Assembly (NCBI RefSeq): GCF_014647855.1
Contig: NZ_BMPZ01000009.1
Span: 1-64,000 of the forward strand
DNA from: Shewanella gelidii
GTDB taxonomy: Bacteria; Pseudomonadota; Gammaproteobacteria; Enterobacterales; Shewanellaceae
Length of the DNA: 64,000 bases
Direction of reading: 5' to 3'
Shown here: one piece after another, positions 44,454 to 54,880 of the stretch
Layout: every line of letters starts with the position of its first letter
How positions within the stretch are numbered: position 1 is the stretch's first letter
Notes under the pieces: generated by a model
What the model saw: only the letters and a program-made list of their open reading frames with translations
Told to the model about the DNA's origin: nothing
The model's database searches: none
Translations under genes and position numbers: made by a program

Positions 44454-45782
44454 ATGAGTGATGTGTGGACTGAGCGCCGTCATGGTGAAGATAAGAATCG
44501 CCGCAATGATCATCGTAGCCCCTTTCAAAGAGATCGAGCGCGCATTTTGCATTCTGCAGCATTTCGTCGCCTTCAAGCAAAAACACAAGTGCATAGCGTA
44601 GGCATGAACGACTTCTATCGCACTCGGCTGACTCACTCTCTAGAAGTCTCTCAAATAGGCACAGGTATCGCCGCGCAGCTGAAACTAAAGCATCCTGAGC
44701 ATCACACATTATTAGACTCAACCAGCTTGCTCGAATCATTATGTCTTGCGCATGACATAGGCCACCCGCCCTTTGGTCACGGTGGTGAAGTCGCACTCAA
44801 TTACATGATGCGCGACCATGGTGGATTTGAAGGAAATGGACAAACATTTAGAATTTTAGCGAGGCTTGAGCCCTATACACTAAACTATGGCATGAATTTA
44901 TGTCGAAGAACCTTACTTGGAATTTTAAAATATCCAGCACTTTATAGCCATTTAAAGTCTCCGACACCTGCACTAGAGATCAGCAATTATCGACAATTAC
45001 GACCTTCCCAGTGGCCAGCGGTAAAAGGTATATTTAATGATGATGCCGATATTTTGGACTGGGTACTCGACCCATTATCCAATCAAGATAAACAACACTT
45101 TATCGCTTGCCAAAAGTTAACAAAAAGCACCCACCTCCGGACGCTACATAAGTCTTTTGATTGCTCCATTATGGAACTTGCAGATGATATTGCATACGCG
45201 GTACATGATTTAGAAGACGCCATCGTAATGGGAATTGTCAGTCAATCCCAATGGCAACTCGACGTTGTAGATCAGCTGAAAACTAGTAAAGATGAATGGG
45301 TTCGACACGAGTTCACCCATATCTATAAAAAATTATTTAGCAGCCAACATCACTTAAGAAAAGATGCAATTGGCACACTGGTCAATGGCTTTGTTACCGC
45401 TATCGCGATAGTCGAGGATGAGCGTTTTGAAGAACCTTTACTACGATGTAATGCTAAACTTGAACCAGAATTTGCAATAGCTCTTGAAGTTCTGAAGCAA
45501 TTCGTTTTGAAATACGTAGTGAGGAAGCCTGAAATTCAGATGTTAGAGTACAAAGGTCAACAAATCGTGATGGAGTTATTTGAAGCTTTTGCTTCTGATC
45601 CTGAGCGACTTTTACCAGCCAACACTCAAGAACGTTGGCGACAAAGTATAGAGTCCGGCAGTAATAGCCATCGCGTGATTGCCGATTATATCTCTGGCAT
45701 GACAGATGAATTTGCATCCCGCTTACACCAACACCTCTTTAGCCCAAAATCAGGAAGTATGGTTGAGTTTGGCCGAGAATAA
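44454..45782 (+). CDS. dGTPase-like HD-domain triphosphohydrolase, 442 aa
   Basis: An HD-superfamily dNTP triphosphohydrolase. The metal site is H61 (RLTHSLE), H100-D101 ([14 protein letters not shown]) and a later Asp in [17 protein letters not shown] chose ATG 44454 with AAGGAG upstream; ATG 44427 overlaps the yfbR stop but would add nine atypical residues. This family converts dGTP to deoxyguanosine and tripolyphosphate and can influence dNTP pools and phage infection. The protein is shorter than E. coli Dgt (505 aa) and belongs to the dGTPase-like type. Confidence 0.92.
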   Translation: MSDVWTERRHGEDKNRRNDHRSPFQRDRARILHSAAFRRLQAKTQVHSVGMNDFYRTRLTHSLEVSQIGTGIAAQLKLKHPEHHTLLDSTSLLESLCLAHDIGHPPFGHGGEVALNYMMRDHGGFEGNGQTFRILARLEPYTLNYGMNLCRRTLLGILKYPALYSHLKSPTPALEISNYRQLRPSQWPAVKGIFNDDADILDWVLDPLSNQDKQHFIACQKLTKSTHLRTLHKSFDCSIMELADDIAYAVHDLEDAIVMGIVSQSQWQLDVVDQLKTSKDEWVRHEFTHIYKKLFSSQHHLRKDAIGTLVNGFVTAIAIVEDERFEEPLLRCNAKLEPEFAIALEVLKQFVLKYVVRKPEIQMLEYKGQQIVMELFEAFASDPERLLPANTQERWRQSIESGSNSHRVIADYISGMTDEFASRLHQHLFSPKSGSMVEFGRE

Positions 45783-45831
45783 TTCCACACCTAAAGTCAT
45801 ACCCAGTTAAAGTTTTAGACCATTTAATAAA

Positions 45832-45859
45832 AAGCCAACTCGTTGTAACGAGTTGGCTT
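45832..45859. terminator. bidirectional terminator between dGTPase-like and POT genes
   Basis: AAGCCAACTCGT-TGTA-ACGAGTTGGCTT: a 12-bp perfect stem between convergent genes. Confidence 0.85.
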
Positions 45860-45879
45860 CTTCTTGCATATGACTTTAT

Positions 45880-47271
45880 TTAAACAGTTTGAGAATTTAA
45901 ACGCTCAATGACCTTTCCGTAAATGATCAAAGACACAGCGGACACAGTCGCAATCGCTGCGAAGAAATACCATATGTAATGGGCATTCGATGCTGCTGCA
46001 GCCCAAGCCTCGTGGGTTTCAAATAAACGCGGATCAGGACAATAGGCGTTAAGTAAGTAACCAGACAAACCAAAGCCTAACAAGGAGCTAATAAACGAAT
46101 GTAAATGAGAGAACCCCAAATACAAACCTTCTTCACCCTTTGGCGCTTGCAAAGAGAAATATTCAAGGAATCGCGGCGAGATAAAAGATTCAGCTAAACC
46201 TTGAAAAACAATACCTACAATCATCATAAATGCCACAGGATGAATTTCGATAAAGCCTAAGTCAACGTTGCCATCTAACATGTTCCCAGAGGCCATTGCT
46301 AATGCAGAGATTGGCATGATGAACATCCCAACGGTCATTGAAAACAGAGCGCTGCGATTACGCATCATCGACGTGACAACCCCAACGGTCAGCACCACAA
46401 CAAATGGGTTGACGTTGGCATACCACGACGGCGAAGCTCCTTCACCGGCCATACGAAGTACATATTTTGGCATTGTGGCGTACAACTGATGTTGAACCAT
46501 CCAAAAACCGGTAATAATTAATGTCAGTGCAATTAGGCGTCCGTTTGATAACACTTTAACCAATGCCTGAGACACCTCAGCAAAAGTACGCTTATGGGCA
46601 TTTTCATCGGTCGTTTTAAAGAAGAGTAAAATACTGACAAACGCAATTCCCGTCATCGCTGCGGCAAAATAGTTCAAATTAATCAAACCTAAATCACCCA
46701 TCGATTCCCGCAATGGCTTCACAATGGTTTTACCCGAAAACGCTCCGATATTGACCATCATGTAAAAGATTGAAAAACCTTTTGCTCGGGTCGCAGCCGT
46801 TGTCGACTTTGCTACTGTTGCAGTAATAACAGCTTTAATAAATGAACCACCAATCATAATCACAACCATAATCGGTGCGATAGCCCAGCGAATATCAGCT
46901 TCTAACAGACCCGTAAACTTAACGGTTCTGCCATATTCAACAAGGCCCTGTGCTTCCAGCATATTTGGAAATACAGCTAAACTTGCATAGCCCACAGTCA
47001 ACAAGGCAAAAGCTAGCAGGAGTGAATTTCTAAAGCCGATCTTGTCTGCAATTGCGCCACTAAACGTGGGAAGGAAATAAAGGCCAGCTGAAAATGAGCC
47101 AGAAATCCAAGCCGCTTCAACGTCGCTAAAACCGAGAATTCGCGACAAATAAAGTGTAATGACGATGAATACACCATAATAAGCCGCTCTTTCTAGCAAC
47201 TCTACACCGTTCGCTATCCAAAACGTCTTCGGGAAACCCTTCGACGCTTCTGGAGAAGTAGTTTGATTCAT
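45880..47271 (-). CDS. MFS transporter, POT/peptide-transporter-like, 463 aa
   Basis: This is an inner-membrane protein with about 12 helices. The start (FWIANGVELLERAAYYGVFIVITLYLS) contains the E-R-x-x-Y/F-Y element of proton-dependent oligopeptide transporters, and the GGSFIKAVITATVAKSTT and FSIFYMMVNIGAFSGK segments match helices 4-5 of the family. Peptide or amino-acid uptake is likely, but the ExxERFxYY motif is degenerate, so the substrate is not certain. Confidence 0.83.
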   Translation of the reverse strand: MNQTTSPEASKGFPKTFWIANGVELLERAAYYGVFIVITLYLSRILGFSDVEAAWISGSFSAGLYFLPTFSGAIADKIGFRNSLLLAFALLTVGYASLAVFPNMLEAQGLVEYGRTVKFTGLLEADIRWAIAPIMVVIMIGGSFIKAVITATVAKSTTAATRAKGFSIFYMMVNIGAFSGKTIVKPLRESMGDLGLINLNYFAAAMTGIAFVSILLFFKTTDENAHKRTFAEVSQALVKVLSNGRLIALTLIITGFWMVQHQLYATMPKYVLRMAGEGASPSWYANVNPFVVVLTVGVVTSMMRNRSALFSMTVGMFIMPISALAMASGNMLDGNVDLGFIEIHPVAFMMIVGIVFQGLAESFISPRFLEYFSLQAPKGEEGLYLGFSHLHSFISSLLGFGLSGYLLNAYCPDPRLFETHEAWAAAASNAHYIWYFFAAIATVSAVSLIIYGKVIERLNSQTV

Positions 47272-47962
47272 TATTAATTATCCAAAAATTCTTGTGATTG
47301 TGTGAGTCTGGAGGACGTATCTTGGCTTGCGCCAAAATCGAGTAAATACCAGCACAAACTCCACTCGATACCCGGCGAAGATTCTAACTCATTTGAGCAC
47401 GAAACGAGAGCCCTCTTTTTCTGGTTTTCACATGTCTTCTTTAAGTTTCTAATAGGGTTTACCAAAACACATAGACTTAGATAGAGCCATACAATCAACC
47501 TTAACCCGTCATATGCTCACTTTTAAAAACCAGTCGCCGATGCGTTTATCAATAATCTAAATCCGCAAATATATTCATCAATAAGTGGACTCTATAGAAT
47601 CAAGCGATAAAAAAGGCTATTGAAAGCAGAATAAAAAGCGATCATAAACAATAACTTGCATATTTTTATCCGTGTTTAAAAAAGACTATTAATATAAAAG
47701 ATTTTCACTGCTTAACTGGGTATAACTGTAATGATTATAAAAACAGATCAAACCTAATGTTTTTGATCGAATGAATATATTAAGGAAGAAGAAAATAAAC
47801 TTAATAATGAGACAATCATGGATGAAGTGAAATTTGATTCTATCAAGAGGAAGAAAAGTGAGGATATTGAACTGAAGAAACTAAAAATGAAATAAAGTGT
47901 TCTCTACATTCAATGATGGAAAACCAGCAGCGTTAATAATAACCCTCAAAGGCTAGAATCGA
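47272..47962. other. AT-rich intergenic region between the POT gene and zapC
   Basis: About 690 bp with no supported gene. A 24-codon open frame (ATG 47819 to TAA 47893) rich in Lys has no ribosome binding site and is probably chance or a remnant. No terminator hairpin after zapC was seen. Confidence 0.55.
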
Positions 47963-48496
47963 CTATGCAGCAACCACTTGGCGATTAACTCTAAGTGGAT
48001 GCAAACGATCGTGCATGACTTTAATCGTATCAAATTGCTTTAAGCATTTAGAATCCGTCAATTGACATTCCGAAGACAGCAGCATCACTTGTGTCGCCTG
48101 TAAGCCGACCTCAACAGCAACAACCAATGACTTATGGCCGTTAGCTTTAATATAAAAGACTTTGCCTACTTCGCTGTAAACGCAAGTGTCACTTGCGTCG
48201 AAAAACCAAGACTTTGGCATTTGCGGTTTAATCAAGAAATGCGCTGCCGTTGCATTGAGCGCGATTTGAACAATTGCACCATCGGTCACAGACAATGATG
48301 TAGATAGTTTATCCAATAAATCAATATAAAACTTGGCATGCTCAACACTAAACTCTAAAGAGTCACGTGCGTCAGGGATTAATAGCTTTGAAGTATAAGG
48401 GGTAAGAAATTCATAGTCAGAGCCCAACGAAACACTCAACACCTGATGGGTGAGACTGAAATTCCATTGCCAATCCTTTTGAGGCATTAATATCAT
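47963..48496 (-). CDS. zapC: cell division protein ZapC, 177 aa
   Basis: ZapC is a cytosolic Z-ring-associated protein that promotes lateral bundling of FtsZ. The conserved segment FLIKPQMPKSWFF lies near residue 90, preceded by KLLIPDARDSLEFSVEHA. The N-terminus PQKDWQWNF is typical of Alteromonadales ZapC. It follows pyrD on the same strand as in E. coli. ATG 48496 is used; an in-frame ATG at 48487 is also possible. Confidence 0.9.
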   Translation of the reverse strand: MILMPQKDWQWNFSLTHQVLSVSLGSDYEFLTPYTSKLLIPDARDSLEFSVEHAKFYIDLLDKLSTSLSVTDGAIVQIALNATAAHFLIKPQMPKSWFFDASDTCVYSEVGKVFYIKANGHKSLVVAVEVGLQATQVMLLSSECQLTDSKCLKQFDTIKVMHDRLHPLRVNRQVVAA

Positions 48497-48657
48497 GATG
48501 CTTTCCCAGAACCCGACTTATTAAAACCGTAGACTATATATTTAACATCCGATGATAGACTATTAATTATTCAATTACAAAATAAATATTAAATTTGTGA
48601 ATTAAACATGGTTTATTAAATTAGATCATTGGCTCAAGAAGGGATCGTATATAAAGA

Positions 48658-48684
48658 AAAAAGGATCGCTTTTGCGATCCTTTT
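48658..48684 (-). terminator. terminator after pyrD
   Basis: AAAAGGATCGC-TTTT-GCGATCCTTTT hairpin with T run on the minus strand, directly after the pyrD stop, so zapC must have its own promoter. Confidence 0.9.
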
Positions 48685-48689
48685 AGTAT

Positions 48690-49709
48690 TTATTTTGTAC
48701 GATATAGATCGACAATATCTTTTATTAGTTTCGGACCTTGATAAATAAAACCAGTATATATTTGAACCATTTCTGATCCAGCGTCAAATTTATCCATGGC
48801 GTTTTCGGCTGAATTGATCCCACCAACACCTATAATTGGAACTTGGCCATTTAAGCACGATGCTAAATGTTTTATCACTTTTGTCGACAAATCATTTAGA
48901 GGCTTGCCGCTTAAACCCCCAGTTTCATTAGAGTTTAGTAGTCCACTTACACCATCTCTATTGAGAGTCGTATTCGTCGCGATTGCGCCGTCAAAGTTAT
49001 TTTTAACTAATGAAGTTGCGATTGACTCTATCTCTTCGTTCGTTAGATCCGGAGCGATCTTTAAAGCAATAGGGACATATTTTCCATGTTGATTTGCTAG
49101 GTCAGCTTGTTTTTCTTTTAAGCCACTCAGCAGATCATCTAATAGATCGCCATATTGCATGGCACGAAGGCCGGGCGTGTTTGGCGAAGAAATGTTAACC
49201 GCGATATAGTCACAATACATGTATACCTTTTCCATACAGATCAGGTAATCATCCTTGCCTTGCTCTACGGGTGTATCTCTATTTTTACCAATGTTAACAC
49301 CAATCTTTGCATCGGACTTCACTGCTTTCAGATTCGCAACTAGGTTATCAACACCTTTGTTGTTAAAGCCCATGCGATTAATAATCGCTTTTGCAGGCTT
49401 TAATCGATATAACCTTGGCTTATCGTTACCTGGTTGTGGCCGTGGTGTCACAGTCCCAACTTCAATATGACCAAAACCCATCGCATAAAAAGCATCGATA
49501 GACTCGCCATCTTTATCCATACCTGCAGCTAATCCAACTGGATTAGGAAAGGTCACTCCCATACATGTTACTGGCGCCGGCTTAATGTTTTGCGCGTAAA
49601 AACAATTCAGTGGTGAATTGCCTGTGACTTTTAAACCACCGATTGCCAGATTATGTGCATGCTCTGGATCCATCTGAAACATGACTTTCTGAGCTAATTT
49701 ATAGAACAT
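48690..49709 (-). CDS. pyrD: dihydroorotate dehydrogenase (quinone) PyrD, 339 aa
   Basis: PyrD is a class 2, membrane-associated FMN enzyme of pyrimidine synthesis. An amphipathic N-terminal helix ([19 protein letters not shown]) carries the quinone site. The catalytic Ser is in [13 protein letters not shown], and FMN-binding segments are [20 protein letters not shown] and [20 protein letters not shown] precedes the ATG. Confidence 0.97.
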   Translation of the reverse strand: MFYKLAQKVMFQMDPEHAHNLAIGGLKVTGNSPLNCFYAQNIKPAPVTCMGVTFPNPVGLAAGMDKDGESIDAFYAMGFGHIEVGTVTPRPQPGNDKPRLYRLKPAKAIINRMGFNNKGVDNLVANLKAVKSDAKIGVNIGKNRDTPVEQGKDDYLICMEKVYMYCDYIAVNISSPNTPGLRAMQYGDLLDDLLSGLKEKQADLANQHGKYVPIALKIAPDLTNEEIESIATSLVKNNFDGAIATNTTLNRDGVSGLLNSNETGGLSGKPLNDLSTKVIKHLASCLNGQVPIIGVGGINSAENAMDKFDAGSEMVQIYTGFIYQGPKLIKDIVDLYRTK

Positions 49710-49730
49710 GTATTCTCCTAGACCTAAAAA

Positions 49731-49756
49731 AAGCCCCGGCTATCGCCAGGGCTTCT
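49731..49756 (-). terminator. terminator after NAD-GDH
   Basis: AAGCCCTGGC-GATA-GCCGGGGCTTTTTTT on the minus strand. Confidence 0.88.
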
Positions 49757-49771
49757 GATTTTTATAATAGT

Positions 49772-52700
49772 TTACTTTGTACCTTCACAATGAAGGATCA
49801 GAAGATTCAGTTCACGTAGGGCGACAGAGAACTTAGCAAACTCATGACTTTGCGAAGTCTTAAAGTCGGCCAGCATGTGGAACCAACGTTCCAATAGTTG
49901 CTGATTGAGTTCAACCCATTGAGAAATAATACTCTCAGCATCACATGACGTTGTGCAGGTCCGAAGAACTGTTGATGTTAATGCGCGTTGTTGCCAATCT
50001 AGTTCTTCCCTAAAGGCCGCTCTTGCAAGCGCTTGCCAATGGTTTGAAACTGGCTGTGCACTAATTTGCTCAAGGAACCAATGTAACTCAACTCTTGCAC
50101 CTAACTTAAAGTAGGTTTCTGCAACGAGAGCAACCGGCTTACTTTCTAATTGAGCAATTTGTGCAATATCAAGCGCCGAGAATAAGGTACTCATATTTGC
50201 AACTAAGTTGGAGACTTCTTGTGAGACTCCTTCCTTAACCAAAGCACTTATCTCTGCTCGAATCGCAATAACTTCTTCTTCAACTAAATACTTATCAACG
50301 CCGGCTTTGAGCTCATCAAACACACCTTTATAGAATAGAACCGTTTGGTCTATCGTGAGGCTACGGTTACGATGTCTTAAGAACCAACGACAAGCGCGAC
50401 GCATAAAGCGGCGCAACTGATGTAGCATTTCGCCTTGAACGACTGCAGGTACAACGCCATTTAAATCAGTAATTGATTTTGTTAAATCGGCCAACCCAAA
50501 AACTTCGCGGGCCATAGTATAACAAATGGTAGCCTCTGCGACTGAGGCACCTGTCTCATCTTGCATACGTTGCACAAAATTCAAGCCCATATCATTGACA
50601 AGCTCATTTGCCAGTGACGTTGCAATAATTTCGCCTCGCAAAGGGTGCGCAGCCATTTGTTTACTATATTTTTGCTGCAGTTGTTTCGGGAAATACTCAA
50701 TAAGCAATTGACTTAAAAATGGGTCTTCAGTTATTTCTGGTGTTTGTAACTGCTCTTTCAACACCATTTTCGCGTAAGCAACCAATACTGAGAGTTCTGG
50801 TCGAGTTAAACTGCGCCCATTCGCTAAACGCTCTGAAAACTCATCTTCAGTCGGTAAAAACTCAAGCGCTCGATCAAGCTTACCCTCTTTTTCTAAATAA
50901 TGAATAAAGCGAATTTGTTCTTTCAGCTGCTCCGCACCGCGCACTTGCGTAACCGAAATCGTCCGCGTTTGATCATTACAATCTTGCAATACGATTTCCG
51001 CAACTTCATCGGTCATTTGTTCAAGTAGACGATTGCGCTGCTTCGTGGTCATCTCGCCATCGGCCACTAACGCATTAAGTAAAATCTTAATATTGACTTC
51101 ATTGTCTGAACAATCAACACCGCCAACATTATCGACAAAATCGGTATTCATGCGGCCGCCTTGAGCGGTATATTCAATACGCCCCAATTGGGTACAACCG
51201 AGATTCCCACCTTCACCAATAATCTTTGCTTTCACTTCACAGCCATTGACACGCAATGCATCGTTGGCACGATCACCAACTTCACTATGCGATTCGCTAG
51301 AAGCTTTCACATAGGTGCCGATGCCACCATTCCAAATTAAGTCCACTTGCATTTGCAGCAATTCTTTCAGCAACTCATTTGGCGTCATGGTCGACTTTTG
51401 CGAACCAAGCATTTCCTGCATTTCAGGTGACAGTTGGATAGATTTGGCACTGCGCTTGAAAATGCCGCCCCCTTCAGAAATTAACTTCTCATTGTAGTCT
51501 TCCCAACTAGATCGCGGCAATTCAAATAAACGCAGGCGCTCTACATACGTCGTCGCAGCATCAGGATTGGGGTCAATGAAAATATGCATGTGGTTAAATG
51601 CCGCAACTAAACGCGTATGCTTCGACAGCAGCATGCCGTTACCAAATACATCCCCTGCCATATCGCCAATAGCTAAACAGGTAAAATCTGTCGACTGACA
51701 ATCAATTCCCACTTCTCTAAAGTGACGTCGAACCGATTCCCATGCTCCTCTTGCAGTAATGCCCATTTTCTTATGGTCATAGCCATTACTACCGCCAGAC
51801 GCAAACGCATCACCCAGCCAGAAGCCATATTCTTCTGCAATTTCGTTGGCAACATCTGAGAACGTTGCAGTCCCTTTGTCCGCTGCAACCACAAGATACG
51901 CATCGTCTTCATCATGACGAACCACATCAACTGGTGGAACAACCTCACCGTTAATAATATTGTCAGAGATATCTAGCAAACCACGAATGAACAGTTTGTA
52001 GCAGGATTGGCCTTCATTGAAGAACGCTTCTCGACCACCAGTCGTCGGCAACTGTTTACATACAAAGCCACCTTTAGCACCTACCGGAACAATCACCGTA
52101 TTTTTAACTTGTTGTGCTTTAACTAGCCCCAAGACTTCTGTGCGGAAATCTTCTCGGCGATCGGACCAGCGCAAACCACCGCGGGCAACTTTGCCGCCAC
52201 GTAGATGCACGCCTTCAACCCTTGGGCTATAAACAAAAATCTCAAATTTGGGTAATGGCTTTGGCATCTCGGGGATTAACTCCGGCGAGAATTTAAATGA
52301 TACGTATTCTTTAGCCTGACCCAAAGCATCATCTTGATAGAAGTTAGTTCTTAAAGTTGCATTAATTAAATCAAGATAACGACGAATAATTCGATCATCA
52401 TCTAGGCTAGACACTTCATCTAAGCGTAAATTAATTTGTTCGACAAACTTACTTAACGTTCGAGTTCTTAGCTTTGGATTAAACTTCCGAATAAACATCT
52501 TCACCAATAAATCTGCAATTTGCGGATACCGTGTAAAGGTTTCTTCGATATAAGCTTGGCTAAAAGTTGCATCAATTTGGCGCATATACTTCGCATACGC
52601 CCGAACAATAGACACTTCTCTTCCGCTCAAACCTGTTGCCAACACAATGCGGTTAAACCCATCATCTTCTAGATTTTTCGCCCACACATCAGCAAGCGCT

Positions 52701-54616
52701 GTTTGGAAACGGTCTTGACTATCAGCTAGGTTTTCAGTTGATGCATGTTGCACCGTCATTAAGAAATCTAAGATCCAGTAGGTATGTCCATCGTTCGTTA
52801 CGATTTCATAAGGACGCTCATTAATCACCCGAAGCCCAAAATTTTCGAGCATAGGCAAGACATCTGAAAGGTGGATAGGCTCATCTTTATGGAATAGCTT
52901 TAGACGCACTTTGTTATCATTCAGCGCAGTTTCTTGAGGCTGATAGAACAGCATTCCAAGTTTGTGACTATCATCTAATCGCTGCAACTCTCGCACATCA
53001 ACAACTGCAGAGCTTGGCAGCGCATCATCTTTATAACTTTGTGGAAATGCGTGGACAAAACGCTTTGAAAGACTCGTGCCCTTCTCTTCTCCAAGGGAAG
53101 AGTTAAGCGCTGTATTGAGTTTATCTTCCCACGAACGGGCCGCTTCAATTAGGTTGTTTTCAATCGCCGCCACATCCACATCCATATTATTGTTGTCTAC
53201 TTTGACAATATAGTGAGTTCTCGCCAAAGTGGACTCAGAGAAATAAGTTGTAAACTCCACATCTTCTTTGCAGTTAAAATGCTGCGCTAAAATTCGCTGA
53301 GTATCTTGTCGAAGCTTGGTGTTGTATCTATCTTTTGAGACATAAACGAGACACGAAAGAAATCGCCCAAAGCCATCTTTGCGAACAAACAGCTTTAATT
53401 TGTCTCTATCTTGCATATCCAAAACGCCATGAGCAATATCACATAAATCTTCAACATTGGCTTGGATCAGCTCATCACGAGGTAAGTTTTCTAAGATATT
53501 TAGCAGTGCTTTATAATCATGAGAGCGAGGAGTTAGCCCACTCCGGTCTAGGATCCTTTGCACTTTATCCGACAGCAATGGGATTTCACGAGGACTGCGA
53601 TTGTATAAGTTTGATGCGTAAAGACCGATGAATCTGTCTTCTCCAATCACATTTCCTTTTTCATCAAAGCGTTTGACGCCGACATAATCAACATACGCTG
53701 GTCGATGAACTCGGCTCTTTGTCCCGCTTTTAGTCAGGATCAATAAACTATCGTCTAACGCTTCTTTGCGGGCGGATTCAGAGAGGCTAGAAATCAAAAC
53801 ACTTTTCGGTGCACTTTGACCATCACCCTTTTTCATCAGACCTAAACTGGTATCCATCACTGGCACCAATTCAAGGTCTCCTTTGACCTTCTTCAAGTCA
53901 TAACGGCGATAACCAAGTAGCGTGAAATGATGGTTATTTAGATAGGTAAGAAAGTTTGTTGATTCGTCTAACTCGCGCTTGTCTCCAGGATAGGGACGCT
54001 CAGATAGCTCTTTAATAGTGCTCGACAATTGATCAGATATCTGCTGCCAATCGTTAACTGACGCAGCAACATCAGCAAGAACAGACTTAACTTGCTGTGC
54101 TAACGCTTTTATATCTTCATCGTTCGATTGGCGATCAATCTCAATAAAGAAAACAGCAACTTTTTCACTATCTGGATTACTGTCTTTGACATAGCTTACA
54201 CGCGAAATATCTTTCCCTGAGCGTTCAATTGCCATGGGGGTATGCAGCATCACGTGAGTTGTAATCCCTAAACGTTTCAATGCCATACCGACCGAATCAA
54301 CTAAAAATGGCATATCCTTTTGAATAATTTCAATAATAGTATGCGTCGATTGCCAGCCATGCTTGGATTGGTTTGGGTTAAATACTCGTATATGAGGATT
54401 CGTCACACTGACTTTATTTAGCGCATTCCACAAGCTCAATGCTGAGCCATATAAATCGCTATCATTCCTTGCATTTAAGTCATCTTTGGAGAGGTGTGCA
54501 TATAAACAAGAGGTAAACTGCTCAACTTGGTTAGCTTGTGAGCCAGAAACCTTGGTATGAATTAGTTTAATTACGTTTTCTAGTAAAACAGAAGGCATTG
54601 CATCTTTTAAGGCCAT
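49772..54616 (-). CDS. gdhB: NAD-specific glutamate dehydrogenase, large (180 kDa) type, 1614 aa
   Basis: This enzyme catalyses oxidative deamination of glutamate to 2-oxoglutarate. It has the L-GDH180 layout: a long N-terminal regulatory region with ACT-like modules (for example KLFHKDEPIHLSDVLPMLENFGLRVI), a central catalytic domain with the glutamate/Lys motif VARGGLRWSDRREDFRTEVLG and VPVGAKGGFV, a Rossmann part (GIGTYVKAS, KIIGEGGNLG) and a helical C-terminal region. The length matches the 1600-residue family of Pseudomonas and Shewanella. AAGGAA precedes the ATG. It provides a route from amino-acid catabolism (compare astE and bkd in this window) to the TCA cycle. Confidence 0.96.
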   Translation of the reverse strand: MALKDAMPSVLLENVIKLIHTKVSGSQANQVEQFTSCLYAHLSKDDLNARNDSDLYGSALSLWNALNKVSVTNPHIRVFNPNQSKHGWQSTHTIIEIIQKDMPFLVDSVGMALKRLGITTHVMLHTPMAIERSGKDISRVSYVKDSNPDSEKVAVFFIEIDRQSNDEDIKALAQQVKSVLADVAASVNDWQQISDQLSSTIKELSERPYPGDKRELDESTNFLTYLNNHHFTLLGYRRYDLKKVKGDLELVPVMDTSLGLMKKGDGQSAPKSVLISSLSESARKEALDDSLLILTKSGTKSRVHRPAYVDYVGVKRFDEKGNVIGEDRFIGLYASNLYNRSPREIPLLSDKVQRILDRSGLTPRSHDYKALLNILENLPRDELIQANVEDLCDIAHGVLDMQDRDKLKLFVRKDGFGRFLSCLVYVSKDRYNTKLRQDTQRILAQHFNCKEDVEFTTYFSESTLARTHYIVKVDNNNMDVDVAAIENNLIEAARSWEDKLNTALNSSLGEEKGTSLSKRFVHAFPQSYKDDALPSSAVVDVRELQRLDDSHKLGMLFYQPQETALNDNKVRLKLFHKDEPIHLSDVLPMLENFGLRVINERPYEIVTNDGHTYWILDFLMTVQHASTENLADSQDRFQTALADVWAKNLEDDGFNRIVLATGLSGREVSIVRAYAKYMRQIDATFSQAYIEETFTRYPQIADLLVKMFIRKFNPKLRTRTLSKFVEQINLRLDEVSSLDDDRIIRRYLDLINATLRTNFYQDDALGQAKEYVSFKFSPELIPEMPKPLPKFEIFVYSPRVEGVHLRGGKVARGGLRWSDRREDFRTEVLGLVKAQQVKNTVIVPVGAKGGFVCKQLPTTGGREAFFNEGQSCYKLFIRGLLDISDNIINGEVVPPVDVVRHDEDDAYLVVAADKGTATFSDVANEIAEEYGFWLGDAFASGGSNGYDHKKMGITARGAWESVRRHFREVGIDCQSTDFTCLAIGDMAGDVFGNGMLLSKHTRLVAAFNHMHIFIDPNPDAATTYVERLRLFELPRSSWEDYNEKLISEGGGIFKRSAKSIQLSPEMQEMLGSQKSTMTPNELLKELLQMQVDLIWNGGIGTYVKASSESHSEVGDRANDALRVNGCEVKAKIIGEGGNLGCTQLGRIEYTAQGGRMNTDFVDNVGGVDCSDNEVNIKILLNALVADGEMTTKQRNRLLEQMTDEVAEIVLQDCNDQTRTISVTQVRGAEQLKEQIRFIHYLEKEGKLDRALEFLPTEDEFSERLANGRSLTRPELSVLVAYAKMVLKEQLQTPEITEDPFLSQLLIEYFPKQLQQKYSKQMAAHPLRGEIIATSLANELVNDMGLNFVQRMQDETGASVAEATICYTMAREVFGLADLTKSITDLNGVVPAVVQGEMLHQLRRFMRRACRWFLRHRNRSLTIDQTVLFYKGVFDELKAGVDKYLVEEEVIAIRAEISALVKEGVSQEVSNLVANMSTLFSALDIAQIAQLESKPVALVAETYFKLGARVELHWFLEQISAQPVSNHWQALARAAFREELDWQQRALTSTVLRTCTTSCDAESIISQWVELNQQLLERWFHMLADFKTSQSHEFAKFSVALRELNLLILHCEGTK

Positions 54617-54845
54617 GTTGCTGTTTCCTTAAGCGTCTATGGCAGCGCTTTTTCATTATTAGAATGCTGAAACAATAGACCCTACCGCAAATTATGTGAT
54701 CAAGGTCATGTGGCGAAGTTTATTACTAAATCCTAGAATTTTCGAGCTAATTTTTCGTGGTTTTACCTGTTAAATCTATGCAAATCAGATACTTTTTACC
54801 ACAAGTTGCTCAAACAATCATTAATCTAGGTTTTTTATGCATAAA

Positions 54846-54866
54846 AAAGGGCCCGTAGGCCCTTTG
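54846..54866 (-). terminator. terminator of the envelope gene cluster
   Basis: AAAGGGCC-TACG-GGCCCTTT with TTTTTTAT on the minus strand, 15 bp beyond the MMPL gene stop. Confidence 0.88.
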
Positions 54867-54880
54867 AATTTCTTTATTTA

